Positions 46,101 through 58,756 of a DNA stretch of 64,000 nucleotides are shown here, one piece after another; positions within the stretch are counted from its first letter, which is position 1; every line of letters starts with the position of its first letter. Made by a program: the position numbers and the translations under genes. Below the pieces are notes generated by a model that saw only the letters and a program-made list of their open reading frames with translations, was not told the origin of the DNA and made no database searches. Source of the stretch: Selaginella moellendorffii (Eukaryota; Streptophyta; Lycopodiopsida; Selaginellales; Selaginellaceae); contig NW_003314336.1 in the NCBI RefSeq assembly GCF_000143415.4, positions 720,853 through 784,852 of the forward strand. The letters run 5' to 3'.

Positions 46101-48400
46101 GTAGCTTGACATCACTCTTTATTTCATCTTTTATGCAAATGGCTCAAAGCTTGGAATTAGTTCTTCACCCAAAGGATTGCCACAATTTTCTAAATGATGC
46201 TGCTCTCTGTACAAAAAAAAGATACTCTCTTCATGAGAGAGTATACACATGACCAAATGACTTGGTAATTTCACATCAAAGAATTAGGTGCTTTTGAACT
46301 GCATATTCTCTCATCGCTGCCTGGTTTCTAAAACTCTTGCAGTGGCAGATGGCATAGTGCTGGCTAGATAGGCAAGAAGAGGAAAGGTATGTGCCTGAAT
46401 TGACAGATAATTTATTTGCTAAGCTTTGAAAACCTCACACAAATCCTGAACAAGAATCCATTTCTAGATAGCATTGGAAGGTTTTAGAGGACTGATGTAA
46501 AAAAAATCGTAAAAGGAGACAAACTCAACCTCTGAAGGTGAAAGATATGATGACTTCACACAAAGAATTTCATTTCAGGCTATTCAATTTCCTGATTCTG
46601 ATGTTTATTTATTCACCTACATTATCTTTGCTACCACATCTGAATGTTTAAACTGGCAGGAGTTACCGAATATGGCAAAAATTTAAAAATAAAGACAACC
46701 TTTTTTATTCTTTTGCTTTCCCCGTTTCCATGAATATCACCACTATACACGATTCTCAAACAAGAAGCTATGTTGAAAATAAAGACACGTTTCCATAAAA
46801 TAAAAAAGCATCACCACTATACATGCAGCTCAGGCAAGAAGCTTTCATGTTGTATCTCCTAAGGACGTGATCAAACCACTACCCAAGATTCTCATAACTA
46901 TTGCAAAATTGTAAAACAGTTTCAAAAGTAAATCTCAGAAACAGAATGGAGCCCTTCTATGCAAGTTCATCATGGCAACATGTGAGATCAGAGCCAACAG
47001 TAAAACTCTCCATCAATGGTAAACTATACCTTGACAAGCTGACAGCGTCTCTATAGGATACCTGGGAGGAGACAAGTTTTGCTTTGGACAAGCAGCAATG
47101 CCTCAAGTAAGCAAAAAGCATCACCACTATTGGCTCAAGCAAGAAGCTTTCCTCTTGCATCTCTTAAGGACCACTACCCAGGATTCTCATTGCCTACCAT
47201 GAATCTTGCAAATTTAACTTTTGCAAAATTGTAAAACAGTCTCAAAAGTAAATCTCAGAAATAGAATAGAGCCCTTAGAATAACTTCCACAAAGCAAATC
47301 TTCTCAAATCTAAAATCATGTTATCATTAGTATAATGTTCAAATCAAATAAATTTAATCTCAAAGACATGTAATTGTCCAGCAAAAATAGAAATAACACC
47401 TTGGAATGCCACTTAATAATATTCCTCTGCTGTTATATTGAGGCTGTCAATAATTACTAGGACCTACTATGTTCTTGGTGGAACAAGATTGTCCCTGACT
47501 CCCTGCATAAATTTTTGTGCCAAATGTAATTTTTAGCTCACCCTGTTGGTGATGAATCATCTCTTTAGCAGCCTAAGGCATGAGAAGCAATGGTTCAATT
47601 TCATCCCAAAGATCCAGCAGCATAATTTAGCAACACATTTAGCACAACATAGAACTTCATAGTGACAAACTTCAATTCTGTTTATAAATTTTGTAGCAAG
47701 AGTGAATGTACAATTTTTTGTATTGAATTAAACTCAACATTCCCAATCAAGTGTCTGATTATCAAAGTTAATAAGAATTGCCAAATTAATGACAAAATTT
47801 CAATGTTAGTGTTCTCGAAGTTCAAACATGAGCCATTTTTTAAAGTTGGAAATGACTTATTACAATTTTAAATGCTTGATAGGTGTGGATGTCTACTCCA
47901 AAGAAAAAGTCACATCCTGCCGTGCTCACAAACTTGTGCTCACAGATCGCTCTCCATATATATCAGCCTCTCAAACTTATTTGGTGTAGATTGGACATTC
48001 AAGCACACCATGTCCACTGGGGCACAAGCTATTACTTCAGAGTTAATAATTTGGTATGCCAAAGTTTGGTTTTGTTTCTAAGTTTCTCAATTGTCTTACA
48101 AGGTCACCATTACATTCTTGCCTGCCTACTTTAAGCATTTTTTGTTTTGATAACTCACCCATTTGTGCGTTATTTTGACAGAAATATTAGACAGGAAGTT
48201 GTGTCCATGCTTGCTATGAAGCATTCTTTTTTCAAACAAGTCCTACACCCCAGCAAGAATTATTGTGATCCACCTAAACAATAGCTCTTTGAAGAGCTCA
48301 TAAAATTGCAGGTTGAAACAAGGAAAAAAACATGAAGTGCAAGAAATTATAAGCGGTTAACTGAATTTTTGTTGATTCTCCTCACTCCCGAGCAGATCAC
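46101..48400. other. AT-rich flank of L1 with a local duplication; no gene recognised
   Basis: Nothing codes convincingly. Blocks 46809-46952 and 47115-47275 are diverged copies of each other: both run from CATCACCACTAT through AAGAAGCTTTC and GTAAAACAGT to GAGCCCTT. Confidence 0.55.
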
Positions 48401-48439
48401 AAACATCGTCATCACCACGGACCAGTCATGCGCATGCTA

Positions 48440-49250
48440 CTTCATGTCTGCGGTGCCATACATGTCCATGCATCCCCTACATCACCACCACCACCGCCGC
48501 CGTGCTTGAGTACATCGCCTCCAACATGAAATCCTCCGCATTTGCAACACCCAATACTCTGATCCAACCATTCTTCAATGACACAAGCTACACATCTAAA
48601 TTCTCTAGGAGCTTGCGGAGCTTGGCATCTTTGCATACAAGATCAACATCCTGCAAAGCATGGACAAGGAGTGACAAGTGTGATCTCGAGTGCTTGCCTC
48701 ACAGTTGTGGTCCTCTCTGGAGCTATGATCTGGTGGCTGCTCAAAATGAAACAACCAAAGTCTATGACTTCCAGGTCAGTTTGCTTAAATATGCATCCAA
48801 AGCTCATCAAATTGCCACCACCCAGGTTGTAAGCTCAACCGACATTGGCATAGATCGTTGGTCCTGGGAGCTCGCCATTAACAGTGATAATGTTCTTTGT
48901 TCTTCCCAGCCGCCTCACTGGCTTCTCATCACAGTAAGGAACACTGGCAAGATGTTGATCCATTGGTGATGAGCAGTCTCAAAATTTCCAAAACATTCTT
49001 TGATCTAATGCTCTTTCACAAGTATGGAATCTGGCAATTTAGGAATCCCTGGTTCAATGGCCCGGCTATATCACACAATGTCCTCTCAAGCAAGGCTAAT
49101 AGTTCCTCTACAACTTCACCGTGGATTCACACATGTGAACTCTCTTCTGGCATACACACATCATATGGTTTTGAGCTACTGTCTATGGAGATATTGACAG
49201 CCCAGCATGAACACAATGAAGGGCATTGTGGATCCCAGGGACCGCTTTAG
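48440..49250 (+). pseudogene. Unidentified plant-gene-like exon fragment
   Basis: A frame of about 155 codons (48502-48969) reads MLEYIASNMKSSAF... and continues through a region with CGPLWSYDLVAAQ. An overlapping frame continues to 49250. Base composition is less AT-rich than the surroundings, and splice-like donor CAGGTCAG occurs at about 48772. I do not recognise the protein, and frame changes suggest a decayed multi-exon gene. It could equally be a chance open frame. Confidence 0.3.
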
Positions 49251-49469
49251 TTGCAAGGGGATCCTTAGAGGAAACTCTACCAGGTAATATAACTGAGGAT
49301 TGATTAGTCTTGATGTGTTGTATTTTGCAGTCTTGCTCTGGCCTTGGAAACTCGCACTTTGACTTGGCTGTGGAAAGTTTTGGTGACAGTGTAGGTAGTG
49401 CAGCAAAACTAGTCTGCAATTCTGAGCTATATTCCTGGTGTTTACCATTGCATAGCTAAATCACGTATT

Positions 49470-49725
49470 TTTTTATTTTGTTCACTTATGTTATTAATCA
49501 AGTGGCACAATAGGGTGCTGGAAAGACATCTCTAAATTATGCACTGATGGGCCAGGGTGGTGGCATTAGCATGATACTGATGGTTTTTTTCCAGATATGG
49601 AGTGGCATGAAGGCGTTTCATGCAGCATAGGATACATAGATGTGGCAGACATTAACGTGCAGGTAAAAGTTTCTTCCTTACTCGGCTTTGATTGGTCTAC
49701 AGATTGGTTCCATGCAGAAACCCTC
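49470..49725 (+). pseudogene. Duplicated exon-like block A (possible ABC-transporter Walker A remnant)
   Basis: After an acceptor-like AG the sequence reads GGTGCTGGAAAGACATCT, giving GAGKTS, a P-loop. About 80 bp on, DMEWHEGVSCSIGYIDV ends at a GTAAAAG donor. A diverged copy lies at 53335-53582. The combination recalls the P-loop and following segment of ABCG-type transporters, whose genes often break near GAGKT. The evidence is thin, and frames between the two parts do not agree. Confidence 0.3.
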
Positions 49726-50889
49726 AGTGGCAAAAGACTCCGAGCTACAGCAGCTGCAAAATAAGGTAATGGCCCTTGAGTTAAAGGTCTTCCAATTGCA
49801 AGGAGAAACTGAGAAGCATAAGGGAAGAAAAAGATCAAATAAACTTCTTTCAGTGTAGCATATTATAAAACAATGAACACCAGGCAGTGTGAAATGAACT
49901 GTGAGCTACTATGAGACCCATTTGTCTTTTGGAATGGTTTTATTGAATCTGAAGCATGTGCTGAGTGTCACAAAATAGGTTATCAAAAATACCACCCACA
50001 TCAAAATAAAATTACATGATACTACATAACATTATTTGGCTAGGAATTTGCGTGCTTGACAACACCACCAATCTAACTTATAGCACGTTATGTTACACAG
50101 ATTTGCAGCATTTTGCATTCTCATTGTCTCTGCACCATTTTCAAATTTATAGCCTTTTGCATTCTCCTGATCTATTTTATAGAAGAGGATGTACTGCCAG
50201 AGGCATCGGTCCCTATCAGATCCTAAGAAAGACAGTATAAGAAGCTAAAGATCAAGTGCATGCTTGCTGACTTGATTTTCTGCCAAATCAAAAGGATGGT
50301 GCACAGAATAATGATGTAGTTTTTTGTACACTGCAGCCAAGAATATGTGGCAATCCATGCAACATTCCAGTTGGATGTCGACAGTCTTCCTGCCAGAGAA
50401 CAAAGAAACTATGGTTGTAAATCCAAGAAAAAAGCACTAGATATACTGTCAGCATCCACAATGTCAAAGCACAGTGAGACCAGACTAGATGATAAGCTTG
50501 ATCATTCAGTTGCCACAATACCAAGAGTTCCTATGATAGCGCCAAACTCCCAAAGCTCTGTATGCCAAACCAATCCTTGCTAGGTGATCCCTGCCACAAG
50601 CCAAAAAAAGATAAGGTGTTGTTGCACATCACAAGAACTTATACGGGATTTTCTCACGTGAGGTCATGCAGCATCCATGCAAGCAGCAAGGAGAGCGTGA
50701 AGAGGCTGCAATATGTGATTCTTGCTGATCGGTGAGTGATGCTGCTCGCTAATCCCTCACAAGCCTGGCAAGCGCAAGCCATGCAGCCAGACAAGATGTC
50801 GCCCACATTGCTGGATGCTCCCTGGATCAAGAAGTGAAACCTTGGAATTGGATTACATTGTCCCTTGCTTTAGTTTTTATCAGTGTCTT

Positions 50890-51475
50890 CTCACTTCTGG
50901 CACTCAAGGAATATATCAGCAGACGGATCTCCAGCGAGGAAGGATCATCCATGGCAATGTGACCCAATCCAATGTGGCAGCATGGCCAGGTCTTCGATGC
51001 CATGCCCAGCCAAAATCTCATCTCCTGGAGTGCTCTCATGCTGGGATACGTGCAGAACGGGGAATCTAAGCTCGTGCTGGGCCTGTTCCAGCAGCCCCAG
51101 CACTGCACCAGTTTGCTGGATTGATCGACTATCCTCGTGGCACTTACTGCCTGCTGGAATCTGGCTATCAAGGGCCAGGATTGCAAGAGCTTGAGAAAGA
51201 GCTATTTAGAGAAGGGGGCAGAAATCCATTGCCTGGATATGAAGAATGGATTGGAAGAAGATATCTTCGTGTCAAGTAGCTTGGTAGATATGTATGTCAA
51301 GTGTGGGAGCTTGAGTCTTGATGGGATTCCATGTAACAATGTGGTGTCTATAGCAAGCATCCTAGAAGACGGCCAGGTCAGGAAACCAATGGTAGCTTTT
51401 GAATTCTTTGTATTGATGCAGCAAGAAGGTTGTCCAAGAACTTTTGGAGATATAGGTAAGTTAGGAGAGGACTAA
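50890..51475 (+). pseudogene. PLS-type pentatricopeptide repeat (PPR) pseudogene
   Basis: Readable pieces in two frames: GRIIHGNV at about 50940, then VFDAMPSQNLISWSALMLGY at about 50990-51050, a TGA at 51123-51125, then GAEIHCLDMKNG and DIFVSSSLVDMYVKCGSL (about 51205-51315), and a further AFEFFVLMQQEG at about 51395. These are typical P, L and S repeat signatures of plant organelle RNA-editing or RNA-processing PPR proteins. At least one frameshift, one stop and missing repeat segments show it is dead. Confidence 0.8.
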
Positions 51476-51479
51476 GATG

Positions 51480-53330
51480 ATAGGATGTCTATACATCATA
51501 TATTTTGTGTCTCATATAATGTATGGGTTCCACGATAATTATTGCTCATCCAAGATCTCCTTGCACTTGAAATTAATTGCTGAGGGCTCTAAAACTGGTG
51601 TCATTGCATATATCACAAACACTGTTTTGTTGACAAATTGCCATGGTAATGGCCAAAATATTTCAAACTTTTTCTTTTTTTTTCTTTTTTAATCAAGGAT
51701 CAGAGCATATTTCTGCAAGCACTGAACCAATAATAGTGTTATCCTCTCTTTATCCATAGCATTGACATTAAACAATATGAACCATGGGAAAATCAATGAC
51801 ACTCTTTTGCACTGTAAAATTTTGTATAATACCTACTAGAGGTTAATGAAGATTATATAATTGGTGCAAAGTTGGAGGTAAGAAAGCTACTTTTTGGAGT
51901 TTGTATAGGTCTGGGATGACATGCTAAATACGTTTGAGAAAAGTGCAGTAATGGTATGGAGATTTCATCTAATCTTATGAATAGTATCTGAATTAAAGAT
52001 TAAAAATAATAAGAAAAATTCACTAAATAAAGTGTAAATGTTTTAAAGAAAGTGGATATAAATCCTTATTATGTTCATAAATATCTTTAGATAAGCTTAC
52101 TTTTTCATAATTACAAATATATATGGACAAACATTTATTAATCTATTGATATTTTAACTTCAAGATGCATTACTTTCTCAATATGTCTAGAACCATTCTC
52201 CACTACTGGCTTATGAGGTTTAATATAAATGTGGTAGCAAACTAGATAGATTTACATATGTATATTTTTAAATGTAAAACTAGACACATAATAGAAATTC
52301 TATTATTCTTTAGTAAACTATGAATGTTAGAGGCATCATTAAAGTTTAGATAAAAATAATTTAACTCAGTACACAATTAAAAAATTATAATTTTTCAAAA
52401 CTAACCTATTATTTTTTGGTAGTCTATAATTCTTTAGTTTTGTGAAAACTTAATTGCTTTTAAAGCATGGCAGCGATCCTATGGATGTGTTTAGTTGTGC
52501 ACCTTTTTATAAAGGCAATAAAAACATCAAATTAGGCTTTGTTTTGGATGCCGTTTGTTTCTAGAGGTGCTCTTAGTCCTAGGCTTTTAGAGAATAGCAA
52601 TGGCACCATTTATATTTTCCACTGGAGGTTAGAATTTGACACCCAATTCGTCGCGGATTGGCATTCTCTCTTTGTGTTTCTCAATTTATATTTTTCTCTG
52701 CCTTCCACAGATTGGTAGGTAGATCTGGAATTATGAATGCTTCTTTTCTTAGCACCTCCAGCCAAAAGCAAGGAGAAGAAGAAGATGGTGTTGCATCCTC
52801 TGGTTATTATCCTCCAGTGATTCTCAAGGAGCTGCACCAAAAACTCTGGAAGAGGTTAGCAGTAGAACTTCTCATCAATTAATGGGAGGCAACTCAATAT
52901 ACCTGACTATAAACCATGGAGGCACCTCTTCTCGTAGCCCAGAAAAAATTCCAAAGAATTGGAGAACCAATCTGGGATGACAACTAGCTCCAGCATCTGA
53001 GTCCTCTCCTTTGGTTCCTTAGACAATGAGCTGCTCAAGATCTTGTTGCTCATTCTCGTTAGGTAATGTGCAGGTGTGCTACAAAATTGAAAACTTACCT
53101 GTTCCACCACTTTTGTGGTTGAGGAAACAGGATTGCAGACAATGAGAATACGCATTAGTGCCCCACTTTCTGCAAAACCTGATGTAGAAAAGGTTTTGTG
53201 GACAGTGAGGGTGTGAAGATTGTTAATATTTCTATGGAAGGTCTAAGTCAAGCTACTATACTATGTAGCACTAACTCTGTGACAAAGAGCGTGTCTATGA
53301 AACTAAGATGGGTACGAGTTCTTGTTTGGA
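51480..53330. other. AT-rich DNA, no gene recognised
   Basis: 51.5-52.5 kb is strongly AT-rich and featureless. Around 52658-52882 an open frame reads ...STSSQKQGEEEDGVASSGYYPPVILKEL... after an acceptor-like TTCCACAG. It could be an exon of a gene I do not recognise, but support is weak. Confidence 0.4.
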
Positions 53331-53334
53331 GGTA

Positions 53335-53582
53335 AATCACTTTTTTTAATTAATCACGTATGTTACTAATCAAGTGGCACGGCAGGGTGCCGGAAAGACC
53401 TCCATATTATGTGCCGTGGTGGCATAGCATGAACACTGATATCAACAATATTTTTCCAGACATCAAGTGTCATGAAAGGATTTCATGCAGTTTAGGATAC
53501 ATAGATTCGGTAGGCGTTAACTTTCAGGTAAAAATTTCTTCCTTACTCGGCTTTGATTGGTTTACCAATTGGTTCCATATAG
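53335..53582 (+). pseudogene. Duplicated exon-like block B (possible ABC-transporter Walker A remnant)
   Basis: Diverged copy of 49470-49725. GGTGCCGGAAAGACC gives GAGKT, and then NNIFPDIKCHERISCSLGYID ends at a GTAAAAAT donor. Conserved flanking intron-like sequence (TTACTCGGCTTTGATTGG) shows that the block was duplicated with its introns, as genomic DNA. Confidence 0.3.
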
Positions 53583-53998
53583 GACCTATCATATGAAGAA
53601 GAGCAGCTGAAGAATGGTTTGTTGAGAGCAGATCCATATAAAGTCTTGACTTGGTAATTCTCATGCACAATCTGGCTCACAAGAGTCCCAGGCTGCAACA
53701 ACAGGCTGCCGATCACTCTCAACCAGCTCTTGGCATCCTCCTGGACGAGATCACTACTGTTGAGGTCCCTTTCGTTTCAGATCTTGCCATGAGTGCCAAC
53801 TGGCATCAGCTTTCAAGCGTTACAGCCATGGACATGTACAAGTCCACTCCCGACTTGATAAAGTCCCAGGAACTGCAGAGACTGGGAAATCATTGGAGGA
53901 AGGTCTGTTTTTTATATCAATTTTTGGTTTTCACCATTTTTGCAGAAAAATTATTGGAGATGATCCGGATAAGGAGAAGCAGTGATTGATCGTTTGTA

Positions 53999-54364
53999 GT
54001 ACCTCCAAGCATAGTTAGGAAAGATCTTGAGGAGAGCTAATACGAACCAATTGAACCAATCCATCTCGAAGATTACATCAAATCTCGCCATGTCTAACAC
54101 AGTGAAATCCATGTCTACTTTTGATGTCCCTAATTTGACTCTCGCTTGTCAAAGTACCTCATTGGTGCTTAAGCTATCTTGAACAAACTTTATAGTCCTT
54201 AGTTCACCCAACCACAGCACCGTTAGTCTGGCTTGCTGGACTATGTCTACAGCCACAAAATTATCCAAAGCACCCGTGTCAATAAAGATCTTAACAAAGC
54301 TACTTCCGAGTTTCCTTGGAAGGCTAGTAGATGTCGCAAACAACACTCTACCAAAGTTGCTCAT
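53999..54364 (-). pseudogene. Retrotransposon aspartic protease (G3), truncated
   Basis: VKIFIDTGALDNFV holds the DTGA active site. A stop at 54149-54151 is followed in the same frame by ARFDVIFEMDWF, the flap/C-terminal motif equivalent to YDVILGMDW. It is adjacent to gag as in Ty3/gypsy and has no downstream reverse transcriptase. Confidence 0.85.
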
Positions 54365-54408
54365 GTAATGAGTAACTTTGAGCTAGGGACTGGATTATGT
54401 ACCTCAAT

Positions 54409-55602
54409 TTAGATTTCACCCGACTTAATGGCCATATTGGCTCTGGCCTTTTTCGGGTAGGGACATTCCCTCGAAAAGTGACCTGCTTCACCGTAGTTGT
54501 AGTATATGTTGTTTCCCACGCTGCTAGTAGACTTGAACTTCTTATCCATGGGTTTGTCTCTTTTTTCTTGACTCCCCCACGTGCTTACTTGCTGGCCACT
54601 GGATCTGCCTTTCCGGAACCCTGAGGACTCATTCTTAGAGAAACTCTTCTTGAATTTCCCTTTGCTATATGTTCCCCTTAGTTTGGCCCTTTTGCTAAAC
54701 ATGAACCCCGACCCCGTTGTATTCCCCTTTAGCAGGTTATCATTGAAATGCACCTTAATAGTCGCATCCAACGCTTCCTTGTAGTTGGTCGGGTTCCAAC
54801 GCATCACCTCGCTACAAGCCCAGGTTTGCAAGCCTGATATTAAGGCATGGAACACATCTATATCACCCATATCCATGACAAGTATCCTCTTTGCCATAAA
54901 CCCATTCACATACTCTTGAATGGTTTTAGTTTGCTTCAGCCTACTCAATTCATCCCTTAGGTGCAAAGTAGCATTTGGAGGAATGTAAGTCATGCAGATC
55001 CTCGCCTTCATCATTTCCCAAGTGGCCACCGGTCCTTTGTTGGCCTTTGTTGTTCTCCACCAAGACTTAGCATTATCTGCCAAGTATGGTTTTGCACATG
55101 GGACCTTCTCCAGGCTCGATAACCGCAACGCTCGGAAGTAGTCCTCCATATTGTAAAACCAATCCTCCACTATCTTATAGTCATTCACTCCCTTGAAGAC
55201 CAGTGGGGGCTTTGGTTTGTACTTGGGAACTGCTTGAGGGATTGATTCCACTTTGGTCTGTTTGACCTTATTTGGTTCTGGCTTAGTCCTTGCTGAAGGG
55301 TTCACACCTTTTGTGCTGCCAGCATCTGCAATCTTTCACTTTTTCTTCTGCTTCTTGTCATGCTTTAACTTGCATATGAGAGTTTCTAGTAGGGCATTAG
55401 TTTGTGCCAATTTTCCTTCTAGAACGTCAAATCGAGCCTTGGACGACCAAACCTCACTACCGAACTCCTGTTTAGAAGTTTCCTCACTAAAGTCATCTTC
55501 ATGCAAGGATTCCTCATCCATACCCTCTTATTCTATTGGAGGCTCCAGCTCCAGAGGAGCTTCTGTCTCCGCCTTGGTTTGTTTATGCCCTACCTTCGCC
55601 AT
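54409..55602 (-). pseudogene. Retrotransposon gag polyprotein (G3)
   Basis: The frame from about 55305 carries a Retrotrans_gag domain: VEDWFYNMEDYF, AKSWWRTTK, MMKARICMTYIPP, ELSRLKQTKTIQEYVNGF. Then comes a Lys/Ser-rich stretch and a nucleocapsid box YYNYGEAGHFSREC. In the CCHC box the first two cysteines are Tyr; both are TGT-to-TAT (G-to-A) changes, so zinc binding should be lost. An upstream segment (55521-55336) is separated by a stop at about 55333-55335. Gag would package the element RNA. Confidence 0.9.
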
Positions 55603-55788
55603 CTCTTAGCAATTCGCCTCTATCCTTCACTAAAACCGAGGAAAAGGCTTCGATACCAAATTGTAAGCTATAAATTTTTCCTTTCCAATTTGCTAGTTTA
55701 CCTCGTCTACTTAACCAACTCCACCTTCGCATTTGCTAAGTTCCCACACCAAAGTTCCCGCCTATTGTACCAGCTCCTACTTGGTCCT

Positions 55789-56348
55789 TGTAGCGCATGT
55801 GATCATGGGATGGGATTTGGATATATTGTCACTGTGGATCTTTGGAACTTTAGGGGATAAATGGGGATAAAATAGCCACTAAGGGCTTTCTCATCAAACA
55901 ATTACCCCTTTTTCAAGTGGCTTAAGTGGAGAAAGATAAAGGTGCGCTACAGTTGGTATAAGAGAAAATGGCATGGGTTCGATTCCCATTGATTAGTGGT
56001 TACTTAAAAATATAATATACCCTTGAGCAAGATATATTCCTACCCCTAAATTTGAAATCGTACGTATTGGGCATCCATGCGTACGTCCTTCCTCTTGTGT
56101 ACAGTATCCACAGACGAAGGTATCCACCGTAGGATTGCGGTATAGGTGGATGAATAGTTGCTTCATATGGAATAGCTAGTCTACACAATGGAAGGATTGG
56201 TACATTCAATGCGGAAATGGAGGTGCTGGTTCCCCTTGGCTCAGTAGGGTTGTTAGTCAATAGTTAATAAGGACATTGACATCTCTGAAGGGGGGGTGAG
56301 TGTAGCGTATGTGATCATGGGATGAGATTTAGATATACTGTCACCGTG
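55789..56348 (+). mobile_element. Second TRIM-like LTR element, 3' LTR cut by G2
   Basis: LTR 55789-55951 (163 bp) begins TGTAGCGC and ends GCGCTACA. It is followed by a primer-site-like GTTGGTATAAGAG and a non-coding interior of about 350 bp ending in GAAGGGGGGGTGAG. A second LTR start (TGTAGCGTATGTGATCATGG) at 56301 is interrupted after 56348 by the G2 LTR. It has itself inserted into the LTR of G3. A GGTTCGATTCC sequence at about 55976 resembles a Pol III B box, with no A box upstream. Confidence 0.8.
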
Positions 56349-57263
56349 TGTCGTGAATGTAACTTCGGGTATCAAAAGATACTTGTCGGCCAGTCCTTAC
56401 AGACACTCTTTCCTTACTGGCATGACGGCAGGAGGTCGGTACTACTGGTTCCCATCATTGGCCCCTCTTGTCCAAGTGTTAGTAAACTAGGCTTAGCATC
56501 TGTACTTAGCCAGATGGACATAAGGTAGGAACTCCTATGTGTTTCTAGCTGAGCATTCTCGGCCTGGATTTTAATTCTCTTTTGCTCTGTCTTGCACTGG
56601 CTTGGCAAAAACCCTCACGTATTGAGACTAGTCCCTCAATATTGTCGGATGATAGCTTATCGTGTCTGCCAAACACCCTCGCTATCACGCCCTTTGTGTT
56701 AGTCTCATTTCGGTCCCAAGTGCTATTTATGGAAAGTTTCTAGATTCGCTCATTTGGCAATATCTACGGAATGTAGAGGTCGGCCTGAACACAATGGTGT
56801 TCGTCCCGTGTCCAAATTCGCAATCTAAGGNNNNNNNNNNNNNNNNNNNNNNNNNNNNNNNNNNNNNNNNNNNNNNNNNNNNNNNNNNNNNNNNNNNNNN
56901 NNNNNNNNNNNNNNNNNNNNNNNNNNNNNNNNNNNNNNNNNNNNNNNNNNNNNNNNNNNNNNNNNNNNNNNNNNNNNNNNNNNNNNNNNNNNNNNNNNNN
57001 NNNNNNNNNNNNNNNNNNNNNNNNNNNNNNNNNNNNNNNNNNNNNNNNNNNNNNNNNNNNNNNNNNNNNNNNNNNNCTCTAGTCGGTGGAGTACCTCCTC
57101 CTCGCGTTAGGCCACCGGTATGCCAAAATTGTGCCAGATTCCATCTGACACCATTTTGCATGCAGGTGCTGAATACGGGGAGCTGGTGCTCGTGGGATTG
57201 TACGGGACCCTCGTTCGTAGCACAACGGGCTTGGAGTTTGGCTCCAAATTCAGGTGCGCTACA
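56349..57263 (+). repeat. 5' LTR of G2 (with assembly gap)
   Basis: Begins TGTCGTGAATG and ends GTGCGCTACA; the middle is lost in the gap 56831-57076. Less similar to the LTRs at 57707 and 59370 than those are to each other. Confidence 0.85.
56831..57076. other. Assembly gap (246 N)
   Basis: A run of N inside the G2 5' LTR, beginning shortly before the G-rich tract where the family LTRs carry a poly-G run. That run may explain the gap. Confidence 1.
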
Positions 57264-57436
57264 TTTGGTATCAGAGAGAGGTTCTCAGCGAATCCTATCC
57301 AACTTTTGTCAGATTTTCTGACTCAAGTTGCATACGCAGAGACTTTTCTAATAGATCCGAAGTGACTTGTGTAGGATTAGTTGGATTGCACCATTCGGTA
57401 AAAACATTGTAAGCATGTTCAGTTACTGATAGAGGC

Positions 57437-57706
57437 ATGCATGCAGCTAGCGGGATGGTGAAAAGGAACCGTGTTGATGACGCTGAAACCTCTAGACGGG
57501 CAAATCGAGAGAAGGAAACTCCTGCTAGAGATGCTGCGGAAGAGGCTAAGGCTGAGTCAAAAGAGGAAGAGCCAGATGCTGTGGCGCTGCAGTGTATGGC
57601 TCAAGAAGTCGAGATCGAGAATTTGCGAAGGGAGATTCGCAAATTGAAGAAGGAGAACAAGAAGAGGAAGAAAGAAGCCGAGGCAACTAAACCAGCTAAG
57701 CCTAAG
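57437..57706 (+). pseudogene. Gag N-terminal part of G2, split by insertion
   Basis: The frame starts at one of two Met codons (57437, or MVKRNRVDD at 57455). It is a highly charged coiled-coil-like segment, with VEIENLRREIRKLKKEN near its end. At 57706 the nested element begins. The frame resumes exactly at 60299 (QPDYSSSYEDDE) once the insert and one CTAAG copy are ignored. Confidence 0.85.
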
Positions 57707-58640
57707 TGTCGCGCATGTGACTTCGGGTATCGAAAGATACTTGTCGGCTAGTACTTACGGACTCTCTCTCCTTACTGCCACGACGGCAGGAGGTCGGTAC
57801 TGCTGGTTCCCTTTATGGTCTCCGCCCAAGCTAGTTGAGAAACTGGTCAGCACATGTGCACTTAGACCAGAAGGGCACTAAGGAAGGAAATCCTAAGTTG
57901 TCATTAAGTCAAGCATACTTGACACGGTGATGAGAAACTCATGATGTTGACTTGCACTTGCTAGTGTTGGGAACCCCCGCGATATTGAGACTTGTCCCTC
58001 AATATTCGCTAGATGATAGCTTACCGTGTTTGCCAAACACCCTCGCTATCACGCCCTTTGTGTTAGTCTCGTTTCAGTCTCAAAGGCTATTTATGGAAAG
58101 TGTCTAGATTCGCTCATTTGGCATATCTACGGAATGTTGAGGTCAGCCTGAACACAATGGTGTTCGTCCCGTGTCCAAATTCGCAATCTAAGGCCATTCC
58201 ATATTTAGTAAGTTTCGAGCTTGTCCCAGAGACTAACTCCTGGTACTAAGGGTGGCTTGGGGTGAAAGCCCAAAGCGTGTGTCCCTCAAGGGGGGGGGCT
58301 GTGGGGGGTTCCAAATGTATAGTAGGGATAGTAGTTGGAATGCATGTCCGACCACCTGAGACATTAGTTTGGCTCCCACTGGGCTGTGTCGCTCCTTGTT
58401 CTGCGTCCGGCTTGGGTCTAAGCCCAAGCTCCACGCTGCTCTAGTCGGTGGAGTACCCTCCTTCTCGCGTTAGGCCACCGGTATGCCAAAATTGTGCCAG
58501 ACTCCGTCTGACACCATTTTGCGTGCAGGTGCTGGATACGGGGAGCTGGTGCTCGTGGGATTGTACCGGACCCTCGTTTCGTAGCGCAACGGGCTTGGAG
58601 TTCGGCTCTAAATTCAGGTGCGCTACATTTGGTATCAGAG

Positions 58641-58756
58641 AATATCTAGTTAAGTGGAAAGGTTACCCGACTTGTGAATCAACTTGGGAACCTCTTAGTA
58701 ATCTTGTACATGCCCGTGAGCTTGTCACGGAGTATGAGCATAGTAATAAAAAATAG
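58641..58756 (+). pseudogene. Chromodomain remnant of G2-family integrase
   Basis: EYLVKWKGYPTCESTWEPLSNL fits the chromodomain consensus (Y-L-V-K-W-K-G-Y ... T-W-E-P ... L), then a short charged tail and a stop. In chromoviruses this C-terminal domain steers integration to particular chromatin. It follows directly after the primer site, so it is a deletion product without a start of its own. Confidence 0.9.

Larger units (their letters stand above)
53990..55788 (-). mobile_element. Truncated Ty3/gypsy retrotransposon G3 (5' LTR part, gag, protease)
   Basis: Minus-strand order: partial LTR 55662-55788 (ending TTACA), primer-site-like TTTGGTATCGAAGCC at about 55645-55660, gag start near 55602 (MAKVGHKQTK), gag body 55521-54409, protease 54364-53999, then abrupt end at about 53990. 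Everything downstream of protease is absent. The upstream LTR end is cut by a TRIM-like element at 55789. Confidence 0.85.

Noticed and set aside
55970-55990. tRNA gene or SINE promoted by a B-box-like GGTTCGATTCC
   Set aside because: No A box, no cloverleaf and no terminator; it lies in the interior of the TRIM-like element next to its primer site.
56344-56348. CCGTG before the G2 LTR as a link to the CCGTG duplication of L1
   Set aside because: The two elements are unrelated in LTR sequence and 10 kb apart; a shared 5-mer is likely chance.
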